A stretch of 64,000 nucleotides of DNA. Source: Amycolatopsis sp. 2-15 (GTDB lineage: Bacteria; Actinomycetota; Actinomycetes; Mycobacteriales; Pseudonocardiaceae). This document shows positions 1 to 8,293 of the stretch, piece by piece. Position numbers and translations under genes: made by a program. Below the pieces are notes generated by a model that ran no database searches, was not told the origin of the DNA, and was given only the letters and a program-made list of their open reading frames with translations. Location of the stretch: the NCBI RefSeq assembly GCF_030285625.1, contig NZ_CP127294.1, positions 1,498,001-1,562,000 on the forward strand, in the 5' to 3' direction. The stretch's first letter is position 1; every line of letters begins with the position of its first letter.

Positions 1-481
1 CGTGCTTCTCCACGGCAGGCAGCAGCCGATCGCCGAACGCGCACAACGTGCGTTCCCACGGGTGCCCGAGCGTGCCGAAGCTGAAGTCCTCGGCGAGGAA
101 CAGGTGGTAGTCGCCGCGCGGGAACACGGGCACCGGCCACGCCGCGCCCTCGAGCATGCGGTGCGGCCAGAACTTGAACGACTGGTGCTGCCAGTGCAGC
201 ACCCACAGCCACTCATCCTGGCGCACGCTCTCCTTCAGCGCCGCCAGCACGATCCGCGCGACGTCGGGCTCCTCCACCGCGTACGGCCCCAGCCGGAACT
301 CCGCCGACGCGCGGTCGAAGTCACCCGCCGACAGGTCCCACGTGCGCGACGGCGCGGGCTCGCGGAAGCCGGGCCAGTCGTGCGCGAAGGTGCTCGGCCA
401 GAAGCCGAGCTTGTTGTAGACCCAGTACCAGGCGGGCTCGTCGGCCACTCTGGAGAGCGGCTCCCAGGCTGCTGCGTTCAC
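1..481 (-). CDS. DUF2716 family protein (3' end outside window)
   Basis: The reading frame runs off the left edge, so only about 160 N-terminal residues are visible. It starts at a GTG directly preceded by an in-frame TAA, with GAGG 8 nt upstream, so no longer start exists. The protein is rich in Trp and Phe, with segments such as FWPSTFAHDWPGFREP, VLHWQHQSFKFWPH and FSFGTLGHPWERTLCAFG. This is the pattern I associate with DUF2716, a family of unknown function common in actinomycetes. No catalytic motif, signal peptide or membrane segment is visible. The large plus-strand frame over the same bases is a GC-driven shadow. The family call rests on remembered motif pattern and is moderately secure; the role is unknown. 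Confidence 0.7.
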   Translation of the reverse strand, partial: MNAAAWEPLSRVADEPAWYWVYNKLGFWPSTFAHDWPGFREPAPSRTWDLSAGDFDRASAEFRLGPYAVEEPDVARIVLAALKESVRQDEWLWVLHWQHQSFKFWPHRMLEGAAWPVPVFPRGDYHLFLAEDFSFGTLGHPWERTLCAFGDRLLPAVEKH

Positions 482-617
482 TTATCGACCTCGAAGTCAT
501 CGGCCGGCTCAAAACTGACGAAAGCTTCGTGTCCGGGGGCGAGATTGTCCAGTCCACAGCCGCCCAGTGCCAAATGCGTCACCCGAGTGGGTGTGTCCCG
601 GGCCCGTGGCCTGGGGA

Positions 618-654
618 TCGGTGACCGAGCGCAGCCGGAGCGCCCGGTCACCGA
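618..654 (-). terminator. Strong hairpin terminator
   Basis: Perfect 10-bp arms TCGGTGACCG/CGGTCACCGA enclose a further GCGC/GCGC stem after one A-C mismatch, with a 7-nt loop. It begins 9 nt after the stop codon of the minus-strand gene at 663-1268 and lies before the DUF2716 gene. There is no U-tract, which is usual for actinomycete terminators. Confidence 0.7.
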
Positions 655-662
655 CCGTCACC

Positions 663-1268
663 TCACGCGGCTTCCCACAGGGTCATGAACGCCGACGCCT
701 CGCTGAACGCCCACGGCCGCAGCCGCTCGCGGTCGCGCGCCGTGAGCGTGAACTCCTTCGCGCGCCGCACGTCGACGACCAGCGCCTCTCCGCCCGGCAG
801 GAGATCGGACATGCCCTGGGTGAGCAGCCACAGCGCGAGCTGCGCGACGTCGCGAGTGAGCGGTTCCTCCTTGAAGTAGAGCCAAGTCGCGTAGCGCCGG
901 CCGTTGCTCTTGCGCAGGCCCAGCTGCGGGCTGAGGCCCACTTCCAGCTCCCCCAGTGGCACGCGCGCCCGCCCGACCTCGATCAGCTTCGGGTCGCGCC
1001 GGCCCAGGTAGCGCAACCAGCCCTCGGCGATGGCCGAGTAGTGCGGCCGCGTGCGGTCGTCGGCGTGGTGGACCAGCGAACGCATCGCCACCTCGTCCTG
1101 CCGCGCCGCGCGCCCGGCCCGCACCGCGTTGGCCGCCCGCCGGTAGTAGTTGAACGCCGCCCGCGCCGGGTCCTCGTACAGCCGCCGCTGGCGCCGCACG
1201 AACGACGACCGCGTGGGACCCGTGCTCGCGCTGTAGCCGACGAACGTGGGCAGGGTGATGTAGGCCAT
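663..1268 (-). CDS. Conserved hypothetical protein, about 201 aa
   Basis: A soluble basic protein of 201 residues starting MAYITLPTFVGY. I chose the ATG at 1268 because GGAAGG lies about 10 nt upstream, and the longer open frame above it runs through an inverted repeat and low-complexity translation. The N-terminal third is rich in Arg and Tyr (FVRRQRRLYEDPARAAFNYYRRA); the rest is a mixed alpha/beta-looking sequence with no recognised motif, membrane segment or signal peptide. A strong hairpin follows the stop. A 29-bp interrupted palindrome at 1314-1342 sits just upstream and may be an operator. I do not recognise the family and assign no function. Confidence 0.65.
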   Translation of the reverse strand: MAYITLPTFVGYSASTGPTRSSFVRRQRRLYEDPARAAFNYYRRAANAVRAGRAARQDEVAMRSLVHHADDRTRPHYSAIAEGWLRYLGRRDPKLIEVGRARVPLGELEVGLSPQLGLRKSNGRRYATWLYFKEEPLTRDVAQLALWLLTQGMSDLLPGGEALVVDVRRAKEFTLTARDRERLRPWAFSEASAFMTLWEAA

Positions 1269-1313
1269 GGGACAGCCGCCTTCCGGTCCGAACTCTTCGC
1301 CGATGCCGCCCCC

Positions 1314-1342
1314 GTCACGCATTGCGTTACACAGTGCGTGAC
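1314..1342. promoter_or_regulatory. Inverted repeat, possible operator
   Basis: Arms GTCACGCA (1314-1321) and TGCGTGAC (1335-1342) are perfectly complementary across a 13-nt spacer. The site is 46 nt upstream of the start at 1268 and downstream of the gene ending at 1411, where an operator for the minus-strand gene would be expected. The binding protein is unknown. Confidence 0.4.
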
Positions 1343-1410
1343 AAACTGGCGAGCGGCATCTCCCCTGGACACGGCCAATTTTAGAACATGTGTACGACAG
1401 TTTTTGCCGC

Positions 1411-1710
1411 TCAACGGGTGACGGGCGGCCAGGTTCCGGCGAGAAGTTCACGGGCCTGCTGCAGGATCTGGTCCTCGCAGAAGCTGACGGGGGTGACATC
1501 GGTGGGAATCCAGGAGTCGAGCATCGCGATCCACCGCTGGAGGTCGCGCAAGACCTCGGGTGACCCGAGCCGTTCCGACTGCTCGCGCACGCTGCGGCTG
1601 GCGGCGCCGACCGGCGTCTCACCGCGCACCATCGCGCCCAGCGTTTCGCCGAGCCGTTCCCAGCGCACTGTCGCGGTGTCGGCGGGGACCTCACCGCGGT
1701 TCGAGGACAT
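1411..1710 (-). CDS. Small hypothetical protein, 99 aa
   Basis: A 99-residue acidic protein (MSSNRGEVPADTATVRWERL...) ending in PPVTR. The central segment EVLRDLQRWIAMLDSWIPTD looks amphipathic and helical. There is no signal peptide, Cys cluster or HTH. It lies upstream of the other unknown gene on the same strand, with 142 nt and an inverted repeat between them, so they may be separate transcripts. The minus-strand frame at 1691-3277 that overlaps its 5' end is a shadow of the plus-strand gene. I do not recognise the family. Confidence 0.5.
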   Translation of the reverse strand: MSSNRGEVPADTATVRWERLGETLGAMVRGETPVGAASRSVREQSERLGSPEVLRDLQRWIAMLDSWIPTDVTPVSFCEDQILQQARELLAGTWPPVTR

Positions 1711-1864
1711 ACACCGATCCTACGGACAGCCCTGGACCCTGGACGCCACGCGACTGGCGCGAAATGATCTCGCCGACGAATCGATCACGAGTCGACAAAC
1801 CGGTACCCCCGCAGGTCCGGGTGCATGAAAAACTACGGCCCCGACCAGTGGCAGAGGGATGGCG

Positions 1865-3178
1865 ATGAGCTGGCAGGAAGAGCTTCGGCGGCTGGACTCC
1901 GACCTGGCCGCGGGCCGGATCGGGCACGCCGAGCACCGACACCGGCGCGAGGAGCTGCTCGCGGAGGCGTCGGGTGGGGGCGCGGCCTCGCCGGTGGCGT
2001 CGCCGTTGCGGGCGGGCGCGGGTGAGCTCCCGGCCCAGGTCACGGAGCCGAGCCCGGCCGCGGGGACGTGGAACGCCGAGCCGGTTTCGTGGAAGCAACC
2101 CCAGCCGGGCTGGGCACCGACCACGCCGATCGCGCCGGCCACTCCGAGTACGGCGAACACGTGGGCCAGCGCCAATCCGGCGATCCAGCCGCAGCAACCC
2201 CAAACCCAGCAACCCCAGACTCAGCAACCCCAGCCCCAGCCGGTCTGGCACCCCGTCCAGCAGCAGGTCACCGAGCCGGTGCCCGCGGAGCCGCAGCCCG
2301 AGCCGGACAAGCAGGACAAGAAGAAGGCCAAGCCGCAGCGGCCGCCGCGGTCGTCGCTGACCCGGAAGCCGCGGTGGAGCCCGAAGGACGGTGAGCCGTC
2401 GTTCGCGACCGCGCCGAGCCCGGCCGACACGAGACCGACCGGCTACCTGCCCGTCAGCGGCGACACGGGTGACCTGGGCCGGCAGCAAACGCCCGAGCTG
2501 CGCCGCCTCTGGGAGGAAGCGCCGCCGCGCAAGAAGAAGCCGACGTGGCTGTTCCTGTCGCTCGGAGTGCTGGTCGTGCTGGCGCTGGTCGTCGGCGGGA
2601 TCTGGTACATCGGCAACCGGCCGGACCAGAGTGACAGCACCGACACCGTCTCGCCGCCGCCGGTTCCCTCGGCCACCGGCGGCCAGGACCCGTCGGCCGC
2701 GCTGGAGGACAAGCTGCCGGCGCTGGCCGGCAGGCCGAGCCCCGACAACTCGACGATGTCGCCGGACAAGGCCGTGCAGCTGAAGGTCGTGTCGCAGGCC
2801 GACGCGGACCTGATGAAGGGCGCCACCGCGACCGAGCTCGTCTACCACGCGTACGCCGACACCACGCACACCGACAACGGCACGATCCTGCTCGCCGTGC
2901 CGACGCCCTCGCCCGTGCAGGCCGCGCAGCTCGTGAAGGGGCTGAAGCAGAACCTCACGGCCGGTGGCTTCGGCAGCACACCGCTCGGACCCGCGCCGAC
3001 GGACCTGCTCTACTCCGGCAGCAGCCCGGCCGGACGCGTGCTCGCGTTCTGGTACACCTCCGGTCCGGTGGCGATCGGCATCGGCGTGTCGCAGCCGCTC
3101 ACGGACGACGCGGTGGTGCTCCGGTCGCGGATCGAACAGATCCGCACGAAGGTCGCGGCGGCCCTGCCCGCCCGCTGA
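1865..3178 (+). CDS. Single-pass membrane protein with SHOCT-like N-terminus (paralogue 1)
   Basis: The cytoplasmic N-terminus MSWQEELRRLDSDLAAGRIG resembles a short SHOCT-like helix pair. A roughly 180-residue Pro/Gln-rich disordered region follows, including three near-identical QQPQT repeats. Next come a basic segment (PPRKKKPTW), one transmembrane helix (LFLSLGVLVVLALVVGGIWY) and an extracytoplasmic domain of about 180 residues with a Thr/Pro-rich stalk. I prefer the second ATG (1865) over 1859: AGAGGG lies 6 nt before it, and the paralogue also starts SWQEEL. The next gene (3314-4504) has the same architecture, so this is a tandem duplication. Its position before the glycosyltransferase gene suggests an envelope role, but the biochemical function is unknown. 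Confidence 0.75.
   Translation: MSWQEELRRLDSDLAAGRIGHAEHRHRREELLAEASGGGAASPVASPLRAGAGELPAQVTEPSPAAGTWNAEPVSWKQPQPGWAPTTPIAPATPSTANTWASANPAIQPQQPQTQQPQTQQPQPQPVWHPVQQQVTEPVPAEPQPEPDKQDKKKAKPQRPPRSSLTRKPRWSPKDGEPSFATAPSPADTRPTGYLPVSGDTGDLGRQQTPELRRLWEEAPPRKKKPTWLFLSLGVLVVLALVVGGIWYIGNRPDQSDSTDTVSPPPVPSATGGQDPSAALEDKLPALAGRPSPDNSTMSPDKAVQLKVVSQADADLMKGATATELVYHAYADTTHTDNGTILLAVPTPSPVQAAQLVKGLKQNLTAGGFGSTPLGPAPTDLLYSGSSPAGRVLAFWYTSGPVAIGIGVSQPLTDDAVVLRSRIEQIRTKVAAALPAR
2192..2236 (+). repeat. Three tandem 15-bp coding repeats
   Basis: Three near-identical 15-nt units beginning CAGCAACCCCA encode QQPQT-type pentapeptides in the disordered linker of the membrane protein. Units are at 2192-2206, 2207-2221 and 2222-2236. 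Such repeats can vary in copy number by slippage. Confidence 0.8.
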
Positions 3179-3313
3179 CGCGAGCCCCGGCCACGGAAGT
3201 CGACCCGCGGGGTCGCGCGGGGTCACAGCCGTGCACAATGTCCACGTCGTCACACACATCGGGTCGCGGTGGCGCACTGATCGTCGCCTTGCCGACAGAT
3301 AAGGGGGGCCCTG

Positions 3314-4504
3314 GTGTCCTGGCAGGAGGAGCTGCGGCGGCTGGACGAGGAGCTCGCGTCAGGGCGACTGTCCGCGGACGACTACCGGATTCGGCGCGAC
3401 CAGGTGCTGTCCTCGGCCGTCGGCCAGCAGGATCAGCCGGCGCCGCAGCAGGCCGCCCCGAGCGCGGACTCGACGCAGATCATCACGCCGGTCAGCCCGC
3501 CGCAGGGCATGCCCCAGCAGCAGCCGGCCCCGCAGCAGCAGCCCCCGGCCGCGCCGCAGCAGCCCGCCGGTGACCCGAGCGCGGAGCGCACCCAGGCCGT
3601 GCAGTCCTGGCAGATGCAGCAGCACGCCGACCCCGCGCGCACCGAGTACGTGCAGCCCCAGCAGCAGCCGCCGCAGGCGCAGTACTCCCCGCCCGGTGGG
3701 TTCCAGCAGCCGGCTTCCCCGGCCGGCGGTTTCCCGCAGCAGCAGCCGTGGAACGCGCCCGAGGGTGACCAGAGCCCGCCGTGGGGCGGTGGCGACCTGC
3801 CGCCGCTCGGCCCCACCGGAAACGACTCCTTCCGACAAGGCCCCGAGTTCTTCGCCGACAAGCCCAAGTCGGGCAACGGCAAGAAGGTCGGCGCGATCGT
3901 CGGCGCCGTGGTCGTGCTGGCCGCGATCGCGTTCGGCGCCTACTGGCTCTGGGGCCGCGACAGCGGGGGCGGCAACGAGCAGCCCACCGCCCAGCCGACG
4001 CAGCAGGCGCCCTCCAGCGCGCCGAAGCCGCCGGACGGGATGGCGGTCGCCGACATTCCGGGCTCCGCGGAGAAGTACGACAGCATCAAGAGCTTCACGC
4101 AGATCCCGGCGCTGAATTACCTCACCTCCGACGAGCTGTCGACGTACGAGGCCGCGAAGGCCGGCGACGTGAAGTTCGTGGTGCACGACCTCGGCGGCGG
4201 GGCCCGGGCGATCCTCATGTTGACCAAGGTCGGCAGCCCGGCCGCGGCGCAGAACGCGACGAGCAAGCTGCTGGCCACGCAAATCCGCAACGACGCCACC
4301 CGCGTCACCGACGCTCCGGACGGCGTGTTCGTCACCTCGGTCGACGCGAAGGACAGCTCCCCCGCGCAGATCCGTGGCCACTACTCGCACGGCAACGTGG
4401 TGGTCCGGATCGAGGTGACCGCTCCGGGGAGCCTGCAGACCGCGAAGACGAACTTCGACACGATCCTCGCTGCTCAGCTGAAGGCGCTACCGAGCAATGG
4501 GTGA
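3314..4504 (+). CDS. Single-pass membrane protein with SHOCT-like N-terminus (paralogue 2)
   Basis: The GTG start follows AAGGGGGG, and the protein opens SWQEELRRLDEELASGRLSA, almost identical to the preceding paralogue. The order is: SHOCT-like segment (about 1-35), a long Gln/Pro-rich disordered linker (about 40-180), a basic anchor KSGNGKK, one transmembrane helix (VGAIVGAVVVLAAIAFGAYW), and an extracytoplasmic domain of about 170 residues (PDGMAVADIPGSAEKYDSIKSF onward). The stop codon overlaps the ATG of the giant glycosyltransferase gene by 8 nt, so the two are probably translationally coupled and act in one process. The function is unknown. A role as a membrane scaffold for surface polymer synthesis is my inference. 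Confidence 0.8.
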   Translation: MSWQEELRRLDEELASGRLSADDYRIRRDQVLSSAVGQQDQPAPQQAAPSADSTQIITPVSPPQGMPQQQPAPQQQPPAAPQQPAGDPSAERTQAVQSWQMQQHADPARTEYVQPQQQPPQAQYSPPGGFQQPASPAGGFPQQQPWNAPEGDQSPPWGGGDLPPLGPTGNDSFRQGPEFFADKPKSGNGKKVGAIVGAVVVLAAIAFGAYWLWGRDSGGGNEQPTAQPTQQAPSSAPKPPDGMAVADIPGSAEKYDSIKSFTQIPALNYLTSDELSTYEAAKAGDVKFVVHDLGGGARAILMLTKVGSPAAAQNATSKLLATQIRNDATRVTDAPDGVFVTSVDAKDSSPAQIRGHYSHGNVVVRIEVTAPGSLQTAKTNFDTILAAQLKALPSNG

Positions 4505-7500
4505 CGCGCGCACAGTCACCGCGTGCACGATCGTCGCGCGCAACTACCTGCCCGCGGCCCGGGTCCTGGCCAGGTCCTACCTGGCGCAGCACCCCGAAAA
4601 CGACTTCGTCATCGCGGTCATCGACGGCCACGAGGACGAGCGTGACGGGTACCGGGTCGTCGGGCAGGACGCGTTCGGCATCGACCGGGACGACTACCTG
4701 CGCATGGCTACGGCGTACTCGGTCACCGAGCTGGCCACCTCGGTCAAGCCCTATCTGCTGCGCGAGCTGCGCCGCGAGTACGACGTCGCGATCTACCTCG
4801 ATCCGGACATCAGGGTCTTCGCGCCGATGCCGGAGATCGCGGAGCTCGCGATGGAGCACGGCATCGTGCTCACCCCGCACGTGCTGTCCCCGCTGCCGCG
4901 CGATGGGATGGAGCCCGACGAGGCCGTCATCATGGGCGCCGGGATCTTCAATCTCGGCTTCATCGGGGTCGGCCCCGGCTCTGGCGACTTCCTCGATTTC
5001 TGGGCGCAGCGACTGCGGCACGACGCGATCGTGGCGCCGGAGCAGCAGCTGTTCACCGACCAGCGCTGGGTGGACAACGTGCCCGCGCTCTTCGACCACC
5101 ACGTGCTCGCCGACCCGGGTTTCAACGTCGCGTACTGGAACCTGCACGACCGCCCGGTCAACCGCGAGGACAACGGCGAGCTGACCGCGGGCGGGGCGAA
5201 GCTGCGGTTCTTCCATTTCAGCGGTTACCGGCCCGAGACGCCGTGGCTGCTGACCTACTACTGCGCACGCGAACCGCGCGTGCTGCTCTCGGCCAACCCT
5301 GAACTGCGCGAGCTGTGCGACGCCTACGGTGCGGCGCTGCGCGAGGCGGGTTACGCCGAGACGCTGGAAGCGGTGCCCTACGGTTTCGCCGGGTTCGGGG
5401 ACGGCACGCCGCTGCCCAGGCTGGCCCGGCGCGTGTTCCGCGAGGCCTGGATCAAGGCCGAGCGCAAGAACAAGCGCCTCCCACCGCACGCCTACGGCGA
5501 AGACGGCGGTCGCGCCCTGCGCGAGTGGCTGGCCGGCGCTGAGGACTCGGCGCAAGCGGCGTCCGGGTTGAATCGGGCGGCGCTCGCCGTCTGGGATTCC
5601 CGGGTCGATCTTCGAATCGCCTTCCCGCATCCGACCGGTGAAGACTCCGAGAAGTTCCGCGCGTGGTGCGTGACCTCCGGCATCAACGAGGGCGAACTCG
5701 CCGAGTGGGCGCTGCCGGGTCATCCGGTGGCCGCCCGGGCGCCGGTGGACGAGTTCGGCGTCAACCTGCTCGGCTATCTGACCGCCGAGCTGGGTGTCGG
5801 CGAGATGGGCCGGATCGTGCACGAGGCGATCGAGACCGCCGAGGTGCCGATCGCGTCGGTCGTCGAGGAACGCATCCTGAACCGCACCGGTCTCGATCAG
5901 CCGGACAGCCTCGGTGACCCACGGTTCCCGGTGAGCGTGCTCGCCGTCAACGCCGACCAGACGAGGGTGCTGCTCGGCACGCATCCCGAGGTCGGGCACG
6001 ACCGCTACCGGATCGGCCTGTGGGCGTGGGAGACCGAGGATTTCCCCGCCTCGATGCACGAGGCGTTCGGGCTGGTCGACGAAGTGTGGACGGTCAGCGA
6101 CTTCTGCCGCACCGTGATCGCCAAGCACTCGCCGATCCCGGTCAAGACCGTGCCGGTTCCGGTGCGCGATCCCGGTGAACCCTCCCGCCCCGCCCGCGAG
6201 GCCGGTGAGCCGGTCCGGTTCCTGTTCGCGTTCGACTTCAACAGCATCGCGCAGCGCAAGAACCCGTGGGGCACGATCAAGGCGTTCCAGCAGGCCTTCC
6301 CCGGCCGCGACGACGTGCGGCTGACCATCAAGACGATCAACGCCAAGCAGCGCCCGTTCGAGGCGGAGCGGCTGCGCGCGGCGGCAGCGGGCGATCCGAG
6401 GATCGAACTGATCGAGCGTTACCTGTCGGTGGCCGAACTGCACGACCTCTACGACCGCAGCACGTGCTACGTGTCGCTGCACCGGGGCGAGGGTTTCGGG
6501 CTGACCGTGGCCGAGGCGATGGCACGCGCCATGCCGGTCATCTCGACGGACTACTCCAGCACCACCGAGTTCCTCGACTCGACCACCGGCTGGCCGGTGC
6601 CCTACCGGCTGGTCCCGGTGGGCAAGGGCAACGACCCGTACGAGCCGGACACCCTCTGGGCGGATCCGGACATCGAGGCGGCCGCGGCCGCCATGCGCGA
6701 GGTCGCCGACGATCCGGACGAGGCCGAGCGGCGCGGCCGGAAGGCGCGCCAGCAGGTGCTGCGCACGCGGTCCATGGCGGCCGCCGCCGAGTGGATGCGC
6801 CGCGAGCTGCGCGGCGCCTACGAAATCTGGCGTTCGCGCCAGGCGTACCGGCCGCAGGAGCCCGAGCACCCGCTGACCCCGGTGCGCAAGGCCGCAGAAG
6901 CGCTGCACTGGCGGCCGGAGCCGGCGGCGCCCTCGAGGACGCCGCTCGCGCCCGCGATGCGCAAGGCCGTGCTGCGTGCCATCGACCACTACGACGTGCA
7001 TCAACGCCGGGTCATGGGCGAGCTCCGCGACGCCACGGAGGAGACCACCAGCAGGTTGCTGGCCCGCCTGGAGTCCGTGGAGGCGCGCCTCGACGACGCG
7101 CAGCGTGCCGCGGAGCTGAGCCGCCGCTTCGACGACAAGCTGCACACCCTCAAGACCTCGGTCGAGGGCCGGCTGCGGGCGCTGGAGACTTCGGTCGAGG
7201 AGCTGCGCGACCAGACGCCGGGCCTCGATCTGGCGGTGCGCAACATCGAGGCCGACGTCAGCAAGATGTCGGAGAGCTTCACCGGCGAGCTGGAGTCGGT
7301 CACGGCGAGCGTGCACGCCGACTTCTCGGCCCGCGACCAACGGCTCGACCAGGACGAAGAGGCAATCCAGCGCGTTTCCGTCGACCTGGGTGCGCTTCGC
7401 GACGCCGCCCGGCTCTCGCACGTTCCGATCCCGCGCGACGCCGAGGTCGTGGTCAGCGACGTGGGCGCGCTGCTGATGCCGGTCGACGAGGTCATGCTCC

Positions 7501-8210
7501 CGTGGATCCGGTTCCACCGGTCCTGGGAGAACAGCGAGGCCGAGCTCATGTGCGAGTTGGTGACCCGGCATCCCGGCGCCATCCTCGACATCGGCGCGCA
7601 CGTCGGTTACCACACGCTGCGGCTGATGCGGTCCTGTCCGGACGTCAGCCGCGTGATCGCCGTCGAGGCCGACCCCCTCAACGCCCAGTACCTGCGCCGC
7701 AACCTCGAGGTGAACCTGCCCGCCGCCGCGGTAGCGCTGACCACAGTGCTGCCGGTGGCCGCCTGGGACCACGCCGGCACCGTGCGACTCACCCATCCGG
7801 AAGCTGACAACAGCGGCGACAACCGGGTAAGCGAGGACGGGCCGGGTATCGAGGTGCCCGCGGTCCGGCTCGGCGAGGTGCCCGAGGTGCGCGAGCAGCA
7901 GATCACCCTGATCAAAGTCGACCTGCAGGGCCGCGACCACCGGGCGCTCGCCGGACTGGACGAGGTGCTGCGCCGCGACCGCCCGCACATCGTGTGCGAG
8001 TTCTGCCCGAGCGCCATCGAGGAACTCGGGGACGATCCGCATGCGGTACTCACCCGCTACCGCGAGCTGGGCTACCAGCCGATCGAGGTCGGCGACGAAG
8101 GGCCGGTCACCTACCCACAGGGTGACCGGGAGCTGATTCGCACCGCCCGGCGTAACGAAAAGGACTTCGTGACGCTGTGGCTCCGACCCGAACCCTCCTT
8201 TGCTGGGTGA
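4497..8210 (+). CDS. Trifunctional glycosyltransferase / glycosyltransferase / FkbM methyltransferase
   Basis: This 1237-residue soluble protein has three enzymatic parts. Residues 1 to about 330 form a GT-A-like glycosyltransferase with the metal-binding D102-P-D104 motif in YLDPDIRVF. Residues about 420-790 form a GT4-type GT-B glycosyltransferase, with NSIAQRKNPWG near 583 and the EGFGLTVAEAM nucleotide-sugar motif near 664. Residues about 830-970 are a heptad-like charged coiled coil (ESVEARLDDAQRAAELSRRF). Residues about 1000-1230 form an FkbM-type SAM methyltransferase with ILDIGAHVGYHT near 1028. Such fusions make and cap surface glycans: transfer sugars, then O-methylate the end. The start overlaps the upstream stop by 8 nt. 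The substrate is unknown. Domain families are secure; the pathway is inferred. Confidence 0.88.
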   Translation: MGDARTVTACTIVARNYLPAARVLARSYLAQHPENDFVIAVIDGHEDERDGYRVVGQDAFGIDRDDYLRMATAYSVTELATSVKPYLLRELRREYDVAIYLDPDIRVFAPMPEIAELAMEHGIVLTPHVLSPLPRDGMEPDEAVIMGAGIFNLGFIGVGPGSGDFLDFWAQRLRHDAIVAPEQQLFTDQRWVDNVPALFDHHVLADPGFNVAYWNLHDRPVNREDNGELTAGGAKLRFFHFSGYRPETPWLLTYYCAREPRVLLSANPELRELCDAYGAALREAGYAETLEAVPYGFAGFGDGTPLPRLARRVFREAWIKAERKNKRLPPHAYGEDGGRALREWLAGAEDSAQAASGLNRAALAVWDSRVDLRIAFPHPTGEDSEKFRAWCVTSGINEGELAEWALPGHPVAARAPVDEFGVNLLGYLTAELGVGEMGRIVHEAIETAEVPIASVVEERILNRTGLDQPDSLGDPRFPVSVLAVNADQTRVLLGTHPEVGHDRYRIGLWAWETEDFPASMHEAFGLVDEVWTVSDFCRTVIAKHSPIPVKTVPVPVRDPGEPSRPAREAGEPVRFLFAFDFNSIAQRKNPWGTIKAFQQAFPGRDDVRLTIKTINAKQRPFEAERLRAAAAGDPRIELIERYLSVAELHDLYDRSTCYVSLHRGEGFGLTVAEAMARAMPVISTDYSSTTEFLDSTTGWPVPYRLVPVGKGNDPYEPDTLWADPDIEAAAAAMREVADDPDEAERRGRKARQQVLRTRSMAAAAEWMRRELRGAYEIWRSRQAYRPQEPEHPLTPVRKAAEALHWRPEPAAPSRTPLAPAMRKAVLRAIDHYDVHQRRVMGELRDATEETTSRLLARLESVEARLDDAQRAAELSRRFDDKLHTLKTSVEGRLRALETSVEELRDQTPGLDLAVRNIEADVSKMSESFTGELESVTASVHADFSARDQRLDQDEEAIQRVSVDLGALRDAARLSHVPIPRDAEVVVSDVGALLMPVDEVMLPWIRFHRSWENSEAELMCELVTRHPGAILDIGAHVGYHTLRLMRSCPDVSRVIAVEADPLNAQYLRRNLEVNLPAAAVALTTVLPVAAWDHAGTVRLTHPEADNSGDNRVSEDGPGIEVPAVRLGEVPEVREQQITLIKVDLQGRDHRALAGLDEVLRRDRPHIVCEFCPSAIEELGDDPHAVLTRYRELGYQPIEVGDEGPVTYPQGDRELIRTARRNEKDFVTLWLRPEPSFAG

Positions 8211-8240
8211 ATTTCCATCCGTGGAAACCACTCGGTGCTT

Positions 8241-8266
8241 CTTAGTTACACTCCTTACGGACTAAG
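8241..8266. promoter_or_regulatory. Inverted repeat in the acyltransferase leader
   Basis: Arms CTTAGT (8241-8246) and ACTAAG (8261-8266) flank a 14-nt spacer, 28 nt before the TTG start of the acyltransferase gene. The segment is locally AT-richer than its surroundings, as a promoter or operator would be. A shorter TTTCCA/TGGAAA repeat lies at 8212-8227 just after the previous stop. No regulator is identified. Confidence 0.3.
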
Positions 8267-8293
8267 TCGGTTCGACCAGCTGGGGGGTGGGCG

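Noticed and set aside
3201..3215. CGACCC/GGGTCG hairpin between the two paralogous membrane genes
   Set aside because: Only 6 bp in very GC-rich DNA, with no supporting context for termination.
1691..3277. 528-codon minus-strand open frame over the first membrane protein gene
   Set aside because: Arg/Gly/Leu-rich shadow frame. The plus-strand frame has a start, ribosome site, membrane helix and a paralogue.
4332..8231. 1299-codon open frame on the minus strand opposite the giant glycosyltransferase gene
   Set aside because: Its translation is low-complexity with no recognisable motif. The opposite strand carries clear domain motifs, and such long antisense frames are common where GC is high at third positions.
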